NCBI GenBank assembly: GCA_018296165.2
Contig: JACKQL020000231.1
Span: forward strand, 1 to 37,784
Direction of reading: 5' to 3'
Origin: Termitomyces sp. T153
Taxonomy: Eukaryota; Basidiomycota; Agaricomycetes; Agaricales; Lyophyllaceae
DNA length: 37,784 nucleotides
Part shown: piece by piece, positions 10,290 to 19,254 of the stretch
Layout of the letters: every line of letters starts with the position of its first letter
Position numbering within the stretch: the first letter of the stretch is position 1
Notes under the pieces: model-generated
Database searches by the model: none
Seen by the model: only the letters and a program-made list of their open reading frames with translations
Told to the model about the DNA's origin: nothing
Position numbers and translations under genes: made by a program

Positions 10290-12806
10290 GATGGGTGCGG
10301 GCCTCTTTTCTTGTTGCTCTCAGACTTGCTGCCTCCCTCGCCTTGTTGTATATATAATTTTTGTATGCAAACATGTCCTTTTCTTGGTCCCTGGGCATGT
10401 GAAGTGAGGTTTTAGTTTGTATGAGGGCGAAGTAAGCGAAACACGCAGGGGTCTGAAAGGGAGTTGAATCCCTAGTGAATCCAGGGGTGGGGGTTATGCC
10501 CACTAGTGCCGTCTGTGCTGGCTAGTCCTGGGGTTTGTTGGGATGGGGCGGGGCATTGCAGGAAGGGCTCCCGAGGTTTGGCAGGGTTGGTGGGAGTTCT
10601 CTGGTGGAGTGCCATGGCATTTCGGGGTGGTGTTATTGAGTTCAATTCTCGGAATTTCTGGCCAGGGGTGTAGGGGTTTTCTTTAGTCTGCGGCGGGGAT
10701 GTGCACCGTGTTGGTACCAGAGGGCGGACCTTTGAATCTTTCACGGGTGTTCAGTAGGTCTGGGGCTTTGGTTTTCTTGGCAGTGCAGTTGGCGGGGGGG
10801 GACGGAGGTCTTCCCGTGATCTGGCTCTTATGCTGGCGCTGGTGGCAAAGGCGGTGGGGCCCTCTTCATTGGTGGGGGTCAGTGGGCAAGATTTGTCCTT
10901 GCGGCATAGTTGGTCTGGGTTGAGGTTGTGTTCCGGAGTATTGCATCTGTGGGTGGGCATGTTTGAGTGGTGCTTTGGTGTGCTCCAGAGTGTCAATGAC
11001 CAAGGGGGCAGGATGCGGGGTGATCAGTCCCAACCAGTTCCTTTGGGTCCAGAGCCAAAATTTGAGGTTCCGGGTCATCTATGTGACACTGCTTTCCTGA
11101 CCAAAGGTAAGTCCCAAGACAGACAGAGGGGTCTTACATATTTCTGACACTCCTTAAATTTGGAGGTCTGTCGGAGTTGTGTTGGTGGATGTTTCTTTTG
11201 GGCAGGGGCAGCACGGGGGTTGGTTGGGGAATGGCTTGCTTCAGCGGAGATGCTTTGGAGCTTGTTCCAAGGGTTGTTCCTTCCTGGGGGTTGGTGGTTC
11301 CTTCATCGGGGAAGAATTGGGCAATCCCGGAGTCAACACAAGGGTCACTCGGTGGGGGTTTGTTGGTTGTGTTGGCTTTTGGGGAGGTGCGGGTGGAGGA
11401 AGGGGTCTGAGGTGCATTTTGTCAGTCCGCAGTTCCAAGCGCAAGTACCAGGGGTCCGGAGCTGATGCGGGGGTTGGGGTTGGGTCTTAACTTACGAGTG
11501 GGGTTGTGTCGCGAATTGGAGGGGGAGCTCTGGAGCGGGGTTTTTGCAGAGCAGCGGAGTTGTCACGCAGGAGTGGCAGTGGCTCCTGGAGCTGAGCTTG
11601 GATGGGGAAGGTGGTTGTTTACGATTGTTGGGGGGTGGCGGGGAAGTCGGTCATGGGAGGCACTGGAGTGGGATTCCCCAGGAGTCGCAGCAGGGTTGAG
11701 GCAACTCTTCCTTTGTGTTCTGGAGCAGCCCGGAGATTGTCGCAAATGCGGGGGTGGTAGTGGGGAGAGGTGCCGCTCACTTCTTGGGGAAGGCATCAGC
11801 AACCTTTAGGGTACTCCGAGAGATTACTTCACATGTGGCCTGCTTCTGGGTACTCCAAAGAGGATACTTCATATGTGGCTTGCTTCTGGGTGCTCCAATG
11901 ATGTGGTCCCTGTTCAATGGACATATTCTGGCATAGGGGCGGGATTTGGAGCAGGTGGTAATTTATGTTGCAGAGTTGGGGCTACCAGGGCATTGTTGTT
12001 GAGTTGGCGCCGTAAGTCCTCTTGATGAAATGTCATAGTCAGAGCAGAGGCCCTGGAGTCATGTTGTCAGGGTCCAGAGCTGTGTTGAGGGGTTCAGAGG
12101 GGGTCAGAGGGGTGGGTCGGGCAGTTTTGGGCTGGCGCGGGGTTGTTTGGGTCGTCGAGCCAGGTGGGAGAGGTCCTTTAAGGATATTGGAGCATGTGCC
12201 CTTTGGGTCGTCAGGTCGCTTAAATGGCCGATTGATGTTTTCTGAGTGATGGTGGGGCTTCTCCCTCCCTTATATGAACATGTCAGTGAATTTAGAGTAC
12301 TTAGGGGAACTACTTCATATAGGGTCCTTTTTCCTATAGTTAGTTCGGGGTGGCTCCTATGCTGGGGGTTCCTTTGTGGGAGGTGGCGGAGTCTGGTGGT
12401 GGAGTTTAGGTTCAGGGGTGGCATACAGGGAGATTTGGCATCTAGGGTCCTCATTGTCGGGGGTTCCAGATTGTGTGGGGGAAGGTGGTGAAATAGCGGT
12501 GCGGTCCAGAGTTGTCCTTTGTCGAGAGTGGGGTGCCATGGTTCTCCTCGTTAACCTTGGGGCTGTGCTTTAGGCAGTGGGTGCATATCCATTCTTTTCC
12601 TGACCATCTAGAGGCTCGGGGATGTCTTGGTCTTGTTCTGGGGTTGTCGAGGTCAGGTCGGAGGTGTCAGAGCCCCTTTATTTGTTGGGCGGAGGTGATA
12701 GCCAAGTCGACTGAGGTCTGGAAGCAGGTTCTGGAGTTGGAGTGTAGCCTAGGTCTGGGGTTCTTGCTCTGTTGTTGGTGATTAGTTGCATTGGTCTTCG
12801 GGGTTG
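10290..12806. other. Element B interior, no pol found
   Basis: This is GC-rich, G/T-biased plus strand with many short overlapping frames and no recognisable domain on either strand. The first 150 bases could be the 3' untranslated part of the antisense gene (AT-rich TATATAATTTTTGTATG near 10350). A 39/40-bp tandem pair lies at 11812-11890, with a third partial unit. On the minus strand only proline-rich, stop-interrupted frames occur, and no DSG, YLDD or integrase motif is present. Confidence 0.5.
11812..11890. repeat. 39/40-bp tandem duplication
   Basis: There are two adjacent diverged copies beginning TACTCC, with a shared core of the form CTTCAYATGTGGCYTGCTTC. They lie at 11812-11850 and 11851-11890. 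A further partial copy begins TGCTCC at 11891, and a more distant relative may lie near 12295. Confidence 0.75.
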
Positions 12807-13268
12807 CTAGTGGTTTGGTGGATCCACAAGTGGGCTTGGGGGAAGCACATTCTCAGTGGTCTCATCATGGCTGGCGATCCTCCCACAATGGGTGACTGTT
12901 TCGCGGCAGGTTGGCGTTATTGTTTGTCGGAGGGTTGGCATGGTGCCGGAGACATTGTTGCTCATTTGGTCGGATGGTCGCCAGGTTTTAGGATGCTGTT
13001 CTTTGGGTGATGTCGGGGTTGACTTTATGCGAGGGAACAGATTTGGTGGAGAGGGTAAGGGTGGGGTGGGAGATGATTTGACGGTTTGCATGAGGGGTTG
13101 GAGGTTGGGTGTGAGTTGGGGAGGGTGTCCATAGGGAGAGCCATTGTATGGATGTAACTGGAGCGGAGGGGACATTTGGTGTTGGATCTGCGACTCAATG
13201 TGCCTCAGCAAATTGGGCAGGGCCGTATGGATCATAAGGGTTTCCAGGCATGGGTAGACCATAGGCAT
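12807..13268 (-). pseudogene. Element B gag remnant
   Basis: An open minus-strand frame starts about 70 bases after the PBS, where gag begins in element A. The product is Pro/Gln/Ser-rich (PPLQLHPYNGSPYGHPPQL), similar in style to the Pro/Tyr-rich N-terminus of the element A gag, with no zinc knuckle. It ends at 12807, and the capsid part was not found. It is probably the relic of a Gag N-terminal region in a non-autonomous element. Confidence 0.45.
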
Positions 13269-13327
13269 TGGAGTTATTTGATCATGTGTGCGGAGATAAT
13301 ATGGGCATCACGGATGGGGTAAGGTAG

Positions 13328-13339
13328 AGTCTTGATATT
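13328..13339 (-). other. Element B primer binding site, self-complementary type
   Basis: On the minus strand AATATCAAGACT starts one base after the 5' LTR (CCTGACA, then T). It is the exact reverse complement of AGTCTTGATATT inside the same LTR (minus strand, 14013 down to 14002), which lies 32 nt after the start of the TATATAAG box. The match is to the element's own transcript 5' end. I did not recognise a tRNA 3' end match. Confidence 0.75.
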
Positions 13340-13340
13340 A

Positions 13341-14512
13341 TGTCAGGTTCCACTGACCTCGGGGGCTCAGCTGCACTGGGTGAGTCCTTACTAGGTGGGC
13401 GTGATCCCCTTGCACTGGCAACCGAACACTTGAAAGTGTTCTGGGCACTAATGGCTTGTGCGGATAGTCAGTGGGATGTGATCTGGACAGATCTGGGGAG
13501 GTCCGGAGAAGTCAGATTGCAAGGAAATGGGATGGTCTTGGTGGGGTTCAGGCAGAAGACTGTATGGGAGATTTGCGGAAGCGAAGGAGTAGGCGGCTGT
13601 GTGGTCAATGGGAGCGGAGCTGGGGTTTGATGGGAGATCAATTGGAGTTGATGGAGTCTGGGACTGAGCAAAGAGCGAGGTCCAGACCTGGTGAAGGAGT
13701 GTCAGGGTTTGTGATCATAACCACGGAGTTCGTGAGGTCATTAGGGTTGATGAAGACTTTGGGCACAATGGCCAGACGGAGTCACTGAGACAGCATCAGA
13801 TGAAATGGAACAGAGTCGATATGGAACAAGAGTAGATTTGAGTGGAGATACGAAATGATAACGAGAACAATAATGAAATGGGGACAAGACAAGACTGGGA
13901 GACTGAGATAAGACCAGGAGACTGAGATAAGGAAAACGGGACACAAGACATGAAACACAAAACACGAGAAGGAAACGATCAGACCATAGGTAACGTTAAG
14001 CAATATCAAGACTAGAGTACGAAGAGCTACTTGACGTCTTATATACTGACTACCGGAGAACTTCGGGGTACATTGGCTGCGGCGGCAGGGCTTGGCGGAG
14101 CTCAACGGAGTGGGTGGGTGTCAGTTGTGATCAAGGATTGGGCTGTGCTGATATGTTTGATGGGATCATTTGGGAACGCGGGTTGCCCCGGGTTTGTTGT
14201 GATACTCTGGAATGGGTTGGAGGAACTAGGGTGTTGAGTTGATGATGGGTGGTGAAGATCGGGAACAGCAGGGGTGGTTCTCAGAGTTTGGGAGATCCAG
14301 GGTAAGTGTCAGTGGCTGCGGGGAAGGCATTGAAGTTGGCCAGGGGGCCGTCGGAGTTAGCTGGGGAAGCGTCGGAGTTAGCTGGGGTTGCATTGGGGCT
14401 ACCTGAAATAGGCGCGGAGCATGGGCAGAAGTTCAGCGGAGCGTTGGGGGCTTTTGGGGAAATCAGGGGGTTGCTGGATGATGTACGGGGGTCCAGGGGG
14501 TGGGTTGTGACA
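13341..14512 (-). repeat. Element B 5' LTR (1172 bp)
   Basis: This is the right-hand LTR, upstream in the minus-strand sense. The TATATAAG box is at 14038-14045 (minus). AGTCTTGATATT at 14002-14013 begins 32 nt later and would lie at or near the transcript start. Two 19-bp minisatellite units are at 13891-13928. It ends TGACA at the PBS side and starts TGTCACAACC at the target side. Confidence 0.93.
14038..14045 (-). promoter_or_regulatory. TATA box of element B LTR promoter
   Basis: TATATAAG on the minus strand lies in a context (GTAGTCAGTATATAAG) almost identical to that in element A (14943-14950) and in the left LTR (8418-8425). Conservation in three LTR copies supports it as the pol II promoter. 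Confidence 0.75.
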
Positions 14513-14517
14513 CTAAC
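14513..14517. repeat. Target site duplication of element B
   Basis: CTAAC immediately follows the CA end of element B and matches CTAAC at 7679-7683 before its TG start. A 5-bp duplication is usual for Ty3/gypsy integrases. Confidence 0.92.
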
Positions 14518-15544
14518 CTTGTTCCCAACCTGCTTGTTTCCCTGAAGTCCCTCCCCAGCATTCTGTTGAACCTCCTCAACCTTTGTCCACCCTCTGCACT
14601 CACTCTGGATAACTTGGACACTTTTCTAGCAAACTCTGACAGCCCCCTGGCTAACTCTGATACCTTCTCTGCAGCTGTTGATGCTTCCCTTAACTCCTCC
14701 CAAGCTCTTGGGACCCCTCCCACTGTTCCTGACTCAGGCATATGCCACCAATTCATCTCCTCAGTTTGCTCAACCAACTCTGGAGCATCACAATAATCCC
14801 AGAGCAGCCCACATCTCCAACTGATCCCATCAGAACATTACTATGGCCTGCCCCTGATCACAACCAACACCCATTGACTCTGCATAACTCCATTGAGCCC
14901 CACTGCTACACCCAATGTTCCTTGGAGCCCTCCAGTAGTCAGTATATAAGTCATAGAGTAGCACCTTGTACTCTAGTCTTGATATTACATTAACTGGTTA
15001 CCTGTGTCTCATGTTTCTTTCTGTCTCCATTTTTGTTATTAGCCTCAAATCTCTTTCTCTTCTCTGTTTTGTCTTGTCTCATCTTTGTTTTGCCTTGACT
15101 GTCTCTATTTCCTTTGTTTTCCTAAGTCCCTTTTTCCTAATGTCTGTATAAACTCTGCACACATACTACAATCTCCAAACATTCTTATGACAACTCCAGA
15201 CCTTGCCCTTAGCTTAGCCCTTGGACTCATCAGTCTTAATTGATTCCCCATCAAACCCTGGCTCCATTCCCTTTGTTTGCAAAGCCTCTGCTTACCCCAC
15301 ATTCTATTTGTGCACTTACAAACTTGTTCCTCATGCCTGCCCAAGCCCAATATTCAATATACTTGGTCTTAGACTTCTCCAGACCACTCTGGACTTGCTC
15401 AGACCACTTTCCTTGGCTTCTCTTTGCAACTCCCCCTAATCTGCACCATCTCCAGAGTGCTAGGTTATAAGTGCAGGACATTGCATCTGCCTAGTAAGGA
15501 CTCTCCCAGTATAGCTGAGCCTCTATAGTCAGTGGAACCTAATA
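14518..15544 (+). repeat. Element A 5' LTR, right part
   Basis: This is the continuation of the split LTR. It is alignable to the reverse complement of the element B LTR in several blocks: CAGTATATAAG near 14941, the segment TACTCTAGTCTTGATATT (14969-14986), and the terminal block CCTAGTAAGGACTC...GTCAGTGGAACCT ending about 15540. It ends AATA where B ends GACA, so the canonical CA has decayed. CpG is almost absent, unlike in B, consistent with A being the older insertion. Confidence 0.88.
14943..14950 (+). promoter_or_regulatory. TATA box of element A LTR promoter
   Basis: TATATAAG lies 32 nt upstream of AGTCTTGATATTA (14975-14987), the same spacing as in both element B LTRs. The predicted transcript start therefore falls close to the sequence complementary to the PBS. 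Confidence 0.75.
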
Positions 15545-15557
15545 TAATATCAAGACT
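15545..15557 (+). other. Element A primer binding site, self-complementary type
   Basis: TAATATCAAGACT begins immediately after the LTR end. It is an exact 13-nt reverse complement of AGTCTTGATATTA at 14975-14987 in the LTR. This is the layout of self-primed Tf1, in which the 5' end of the transcript folds back onto the PBS and is nicked to make the primer. Confidence 0.78.
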
Positions 15558-15577
15558 CCCCCCTTACCCCATTCTCA

Positions 15578-18083
15578 ATGTCTATGTATAACTCCACATA
15601 CAATCCCGCCAGCTACTTAACTAATGTCTACAGTTGGCCAGTCCCTGAAAATTAGTATGCTCCATTCTACCCAGGCCCACCTGTGGATCAGTATGTTCCC
15701 TGCCATTGGACTCCTGACCCCAACCAGGCATTCTACACTCTCTCCATCAGCCAGGAAATACCTCCAGGCTAGCACTGCCCTCCAGCATTCCCTGCCAATA
15801 GCAACTACTCCCACATGAACCCCAGAGGATTTTCTGCAGCACCCCCCAACTCCACATACCTTCCACCTGCTCACTACTATGCATACTCCATTCCCACTGC
15901 AGCCCCAGGCCCTCCAGAGCACTCAGCTAATTATTCCCCCCCTTGATTGCCATTTCCCACTCAAATACCTCCTTCTCCTAGACAGCAACAAGTCAAAACC
16001 TACATCCAGCAGCATGATGAAGTCCTCTGCTCCCTCTGCCTCTCTTCCATGGAGTTTGCCAGATGTGCCTGCACCCTCCTTATTAAACTAGGCTACCCCA
16101 ACACTCCAGCTACTCCAGAGGTTTAGGCAGATTAACTCCTCAATTTCCATGGATGTTACCTGCAAGGAAACCTTCCCAAAACTATGCAAGGCACCCTAGG
16201 AATTGATACCAAACTACAAAACAAGCTCTGCACTTTGGTTGAAGAGATCCACACCAGTTTGAACTCCTGCCTGTTTGAAGACCCTCTGAACCCCTCCCAC
16301 TCCTTTCATGTGCAATGCAAGGAACCTGTCAGAAAATGGAGCAAAGCCCTGCCCCCCCTTCCTTGCTAGCAGAAAGAGCTTAATGTGGTGTCTAATATCT
16401 CAAGAAGCCTCAACCTCATAGAGGGACTGTTTGACCAACCTGCTGCTCACACCTTGGCCCTCTCTACTTGTTCCTGGACAAACTCCATCCCCAGCACCTT
16501 CCATATTTGGGACCAACTTGCCAAACCTTGTACTCAATGGCCACTCCTGCATGTCAATGACAACAATTGAATTCTCTCCTACATCGATGAGCCTGGCAAC
16601 TCTGCCAATAAACCCACCCCACACAATGGCCCTCTCTGAGACAGACCTCCCCACTTTGACCTCCATGCCCTCTGTGGCAATGCCTTTCCAGCCCACCAGA
16701 ATGCCCCAGTCCCTCCAAGGCAACCCATGGGCCCTGGAGCATCTTGATCCTCTTTCTCCATCAACCCTTCTTGCTCCCTGCCCACTCCAATGCCCAACCC
16801 CCTTGCTGACACTAATTACTTTAGACTCCCCACCCTTGGAGGACCCCCTCTCCCTTGATGGGCCCCAGAGCCTCCCCTGGGCAATGCAGGCCAACTTCCT
16901 GGCAGTGGGCCTCCCAATAGCAGACTCTCTGGAGGATAGGGCCTGGCCATAGACAACTTCCCTCCTTAGTGTGGAAATAGGAACAACTACTACTACTATT
17001 ACAATGCTAAACCCCCACTCCAAACTCAAAATACCTAGAATAACACTTGTGACACATTGGCTTGGGAAGAAACACTCAACATTCAAAAGCCCAAGTCTTT
17101 CATGGGTTGCAACCACCAGAAGTGGAGAACCTTCCTAATACAGTGTCCAACTATGTTCCAAGCTAAGCCTATTACTTTCCAGCTTGAGAGCTCATGAGTA
17201 GCCTTTGCTGCGTCACATTTGCAGAACATTGCCTTCAACCACTACACCACACTACTCCAGTTCACCCCAACAACTCTGTGCTCTCTAATTGGCTCACCTT
17301 GACTGAGGAATTCTCCAGTAAATTTAGCATCTTTGACACTGTAGTGGAAGTGGAGAAAAATCTCTTCAACCTCTGAATGTGCAACAATGAACACTTTACA
17401 ACCTTCATTGTACAATTTGAATAGGAGGCCTACAAAACAGAATGGAATTACAACACCCTCCAATTTTCCCTCCATCACACTCTGCCTCAATGAATCAAGG
17501 ATGTCCTTTGCCTCATGCCCAAACAAACTACATATGATGGATACAAGGCATTTGTTACCCAGATCAACTAACATTACTGGGAAGACTAGAGTGAGAATAC
17601 AGCACCATAAACTGTGTGGAACACCTCCAGCAATACCAACTAGCAGGCCAGAGCAACCAACAGCAACTGACCCTCAATCCCTGCCAACCCCACTAACCCT
17701 GCACCCCATTTCCTTCTGGGCTAAGGACCTCCCAGTGCCAATCAACCTTCAGGACAATGCCTCCCTGCCCAACTCAATGCTGCTGACCTCCATGACACCC
17801 TAGAACCCCTAGATGCTGGCTCTGACAACCTTGGTAATACTCCAGACTCTGCTGAGAACCAAGAAGCTCTATGCACAAACAAGATTTAGAATAGGCCCTG
17901 GATCAACATACCAGAGGAAACTCAGGAGAAACAATGGAAGGGGGGTGCATGCATCCTATGTGGTGAGCAGGGACATTTTATCAGTAGTTGCCCTAAATAC
18001 CAGGTGATGGGACATGCCATATGGACTATTGATGGAGAAGACTGCAACTACCAGTTTACAGAAAACAAGTCAGCAGTTTAAGT
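15578..18083 (+). pseudogene. Element A gag with CCHC zinc knuckle
   Basis: Gag begins about 33 bases after the PBS start with MSMYNSTYNPASYLTNVYSW. A Pro/Tyr-rich N-terminal region follows (about 15580-16090), then a middle part. A capsid domain (about 17230-17580) reads NWLTLTEEFSSKF, FTTFIVQFE, EAYKTEWNYNTLQFSLH and TTYDGYKAFVTQINQHYWED, in several frames and through TGA and TAG codons. The nucleocapsid knuckle is at 17950-17991 (CILCGEQGHFISSC, C-X2-C-X4-H-X4-C), followed by PKYQ. The reading ends near 18083. At least three frame changes and many stops rule out a product. Capsid text of this type is familiar from basidiomycete sushi-like elements. Confidence 0.75.
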
Positions 18084-19219
18084 CTCAAAGATGCACTAGA
18101 CTATGGACTAGTAATAAGATCCATTTGTTGCTGAGCATCATTTTTGGCATTTTGGACTTTGCAGCAGCTGACTATTTCAATGTGGCACAAGTCATGACAC
18201 TCAGCACATGAGGCTTAGCTCCAAGGTTTGGAACAACATAGCCTTGGCATGGGACTCTAGCAACCACAAGACTTACCAATCACAAGAAACATCATGTGGA
18301 TTTAGACTTTTTGGCCTAGAACAACAAAGCTGAAACCTTTCTTAGCAATGATTGTTAGCAACTCCTTGGTGACAACATGGCTTTCTTCCCTCATATATGG
18401 ACATATTTCCAGCTGCATAATTTCTTACTTATCATTTTTCTTGTTGAGCTTACAAACATACTTGAACAGCATCTACACTTTAGGTATTGACATCAGACTT
18501 GCTCTCTTTGAGATTTATTGCAATTATATGCCACATAGACTTCACTTATAGTTTTCACTTAGTTACAGATTGATGCTTTGTATGAACCATAAACACTTTA
18601 GCAGACACTATTTCTAGTAGTGACTACTTGCTTACTTTCCCTGACTATACTTTTGAACCGTATAGATACTGCTTATACATAGACACTTAAGGGAGAAGCC
18701 AATCCCCTCAAATCAAACCCTTCTATCTCTAAGCTTACCATCTTGAAATTTCCTTTTGACTCTATTGCTGACTCTGTCCCTCACTCTCTATTGACAATGA
18801 CTTAGCAACAAGTCTTGCTAACTTCGACTTTGACTTAGTGTGGTACCAACTGCAGGTGCCCTTAGTGTTATCTTGACTCAGCAATGCTAGTGACTGTAGT
18901 TAGCAATTAGTTTGCATTTGTCCTCTGTTCAGTATCTTTATTACCATTCCCTCCACCATTCTATTCTATATTTAACTCCTCTTTCACTGTTAAACAACTT
19001 CTCATTACCACCTAGTGACTTAGGCCAGTGATAGTGACTCTTTTTTCTTCATACTTCATCACCACACTTGCTCTCATTCTCTGGGACAGTTACTGACTTG
19101 CCCTCAACTATATTAACTTCCTATGGGGGCAGCTACTCTACCTAGTGACTAGTGTTAGGTTCTCTTTTTAGATTTCCTGCACAGCACTAGGTGGCATAGG
19201 AGCACATCATCAGACTCTA
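18084..19219 (+). other. AT-rich gag-pol spacer of element A
   Basis: About 1.1 kb without a domain or a long open frame lies between the zinc knuckle region and the first protease. The sequence is T/A-rich with many short pyrimidine runs and scattered donor- and acceptor-like sites. It contains no LTR ends or target duplication that would mark an inserted element. It is probably an intrinsic spacer between separately expressed gag and pol, or a diverged insertion that I cannot resolve. Confidence 0.45.
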
Positions 19220-19254
19220 ATGTCTTCTCTGACCTGGCCACATTCCTCCATGCA

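Larger units (their letters stand above)
7684..14512 (-). mobile_element. Element B, complete nested LTR retrotransposon
   Basis: A 6829-bp insertion is bounded by two direct LTRs (7684-8892 and 13341-14512), each starting TG and ending CA. It is flanked by the perfect 5-bp target duplication CTAAC (7679-7683 and 14513-14517). The PPT sits beside the left LTR and the PBS beside the right LTR, so the element is read on the minus strand. LTR and PBS resemble those of element A, a Tf1/sushi-type Ty3/gypsy element, so B belongs to the same family. The 4.45-kb interior has a gag remnant (12807-13268) and an antisense gene (9105-10289), but I find no protease, RT or integrase motif. B therefore looks non-autonomous (LARD-like), mobilised by a relative. 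Confidence 0.92.

Noticed and set aside
12022..13134. Many plus-strand frames with Trp/Gly-rich products inside element B
   Set aside because: Composition follows the G/T bias of the strand, frames overlap without a shared motif, and no homology pattern is visible. Only 9105-10289 has supported exon structure.
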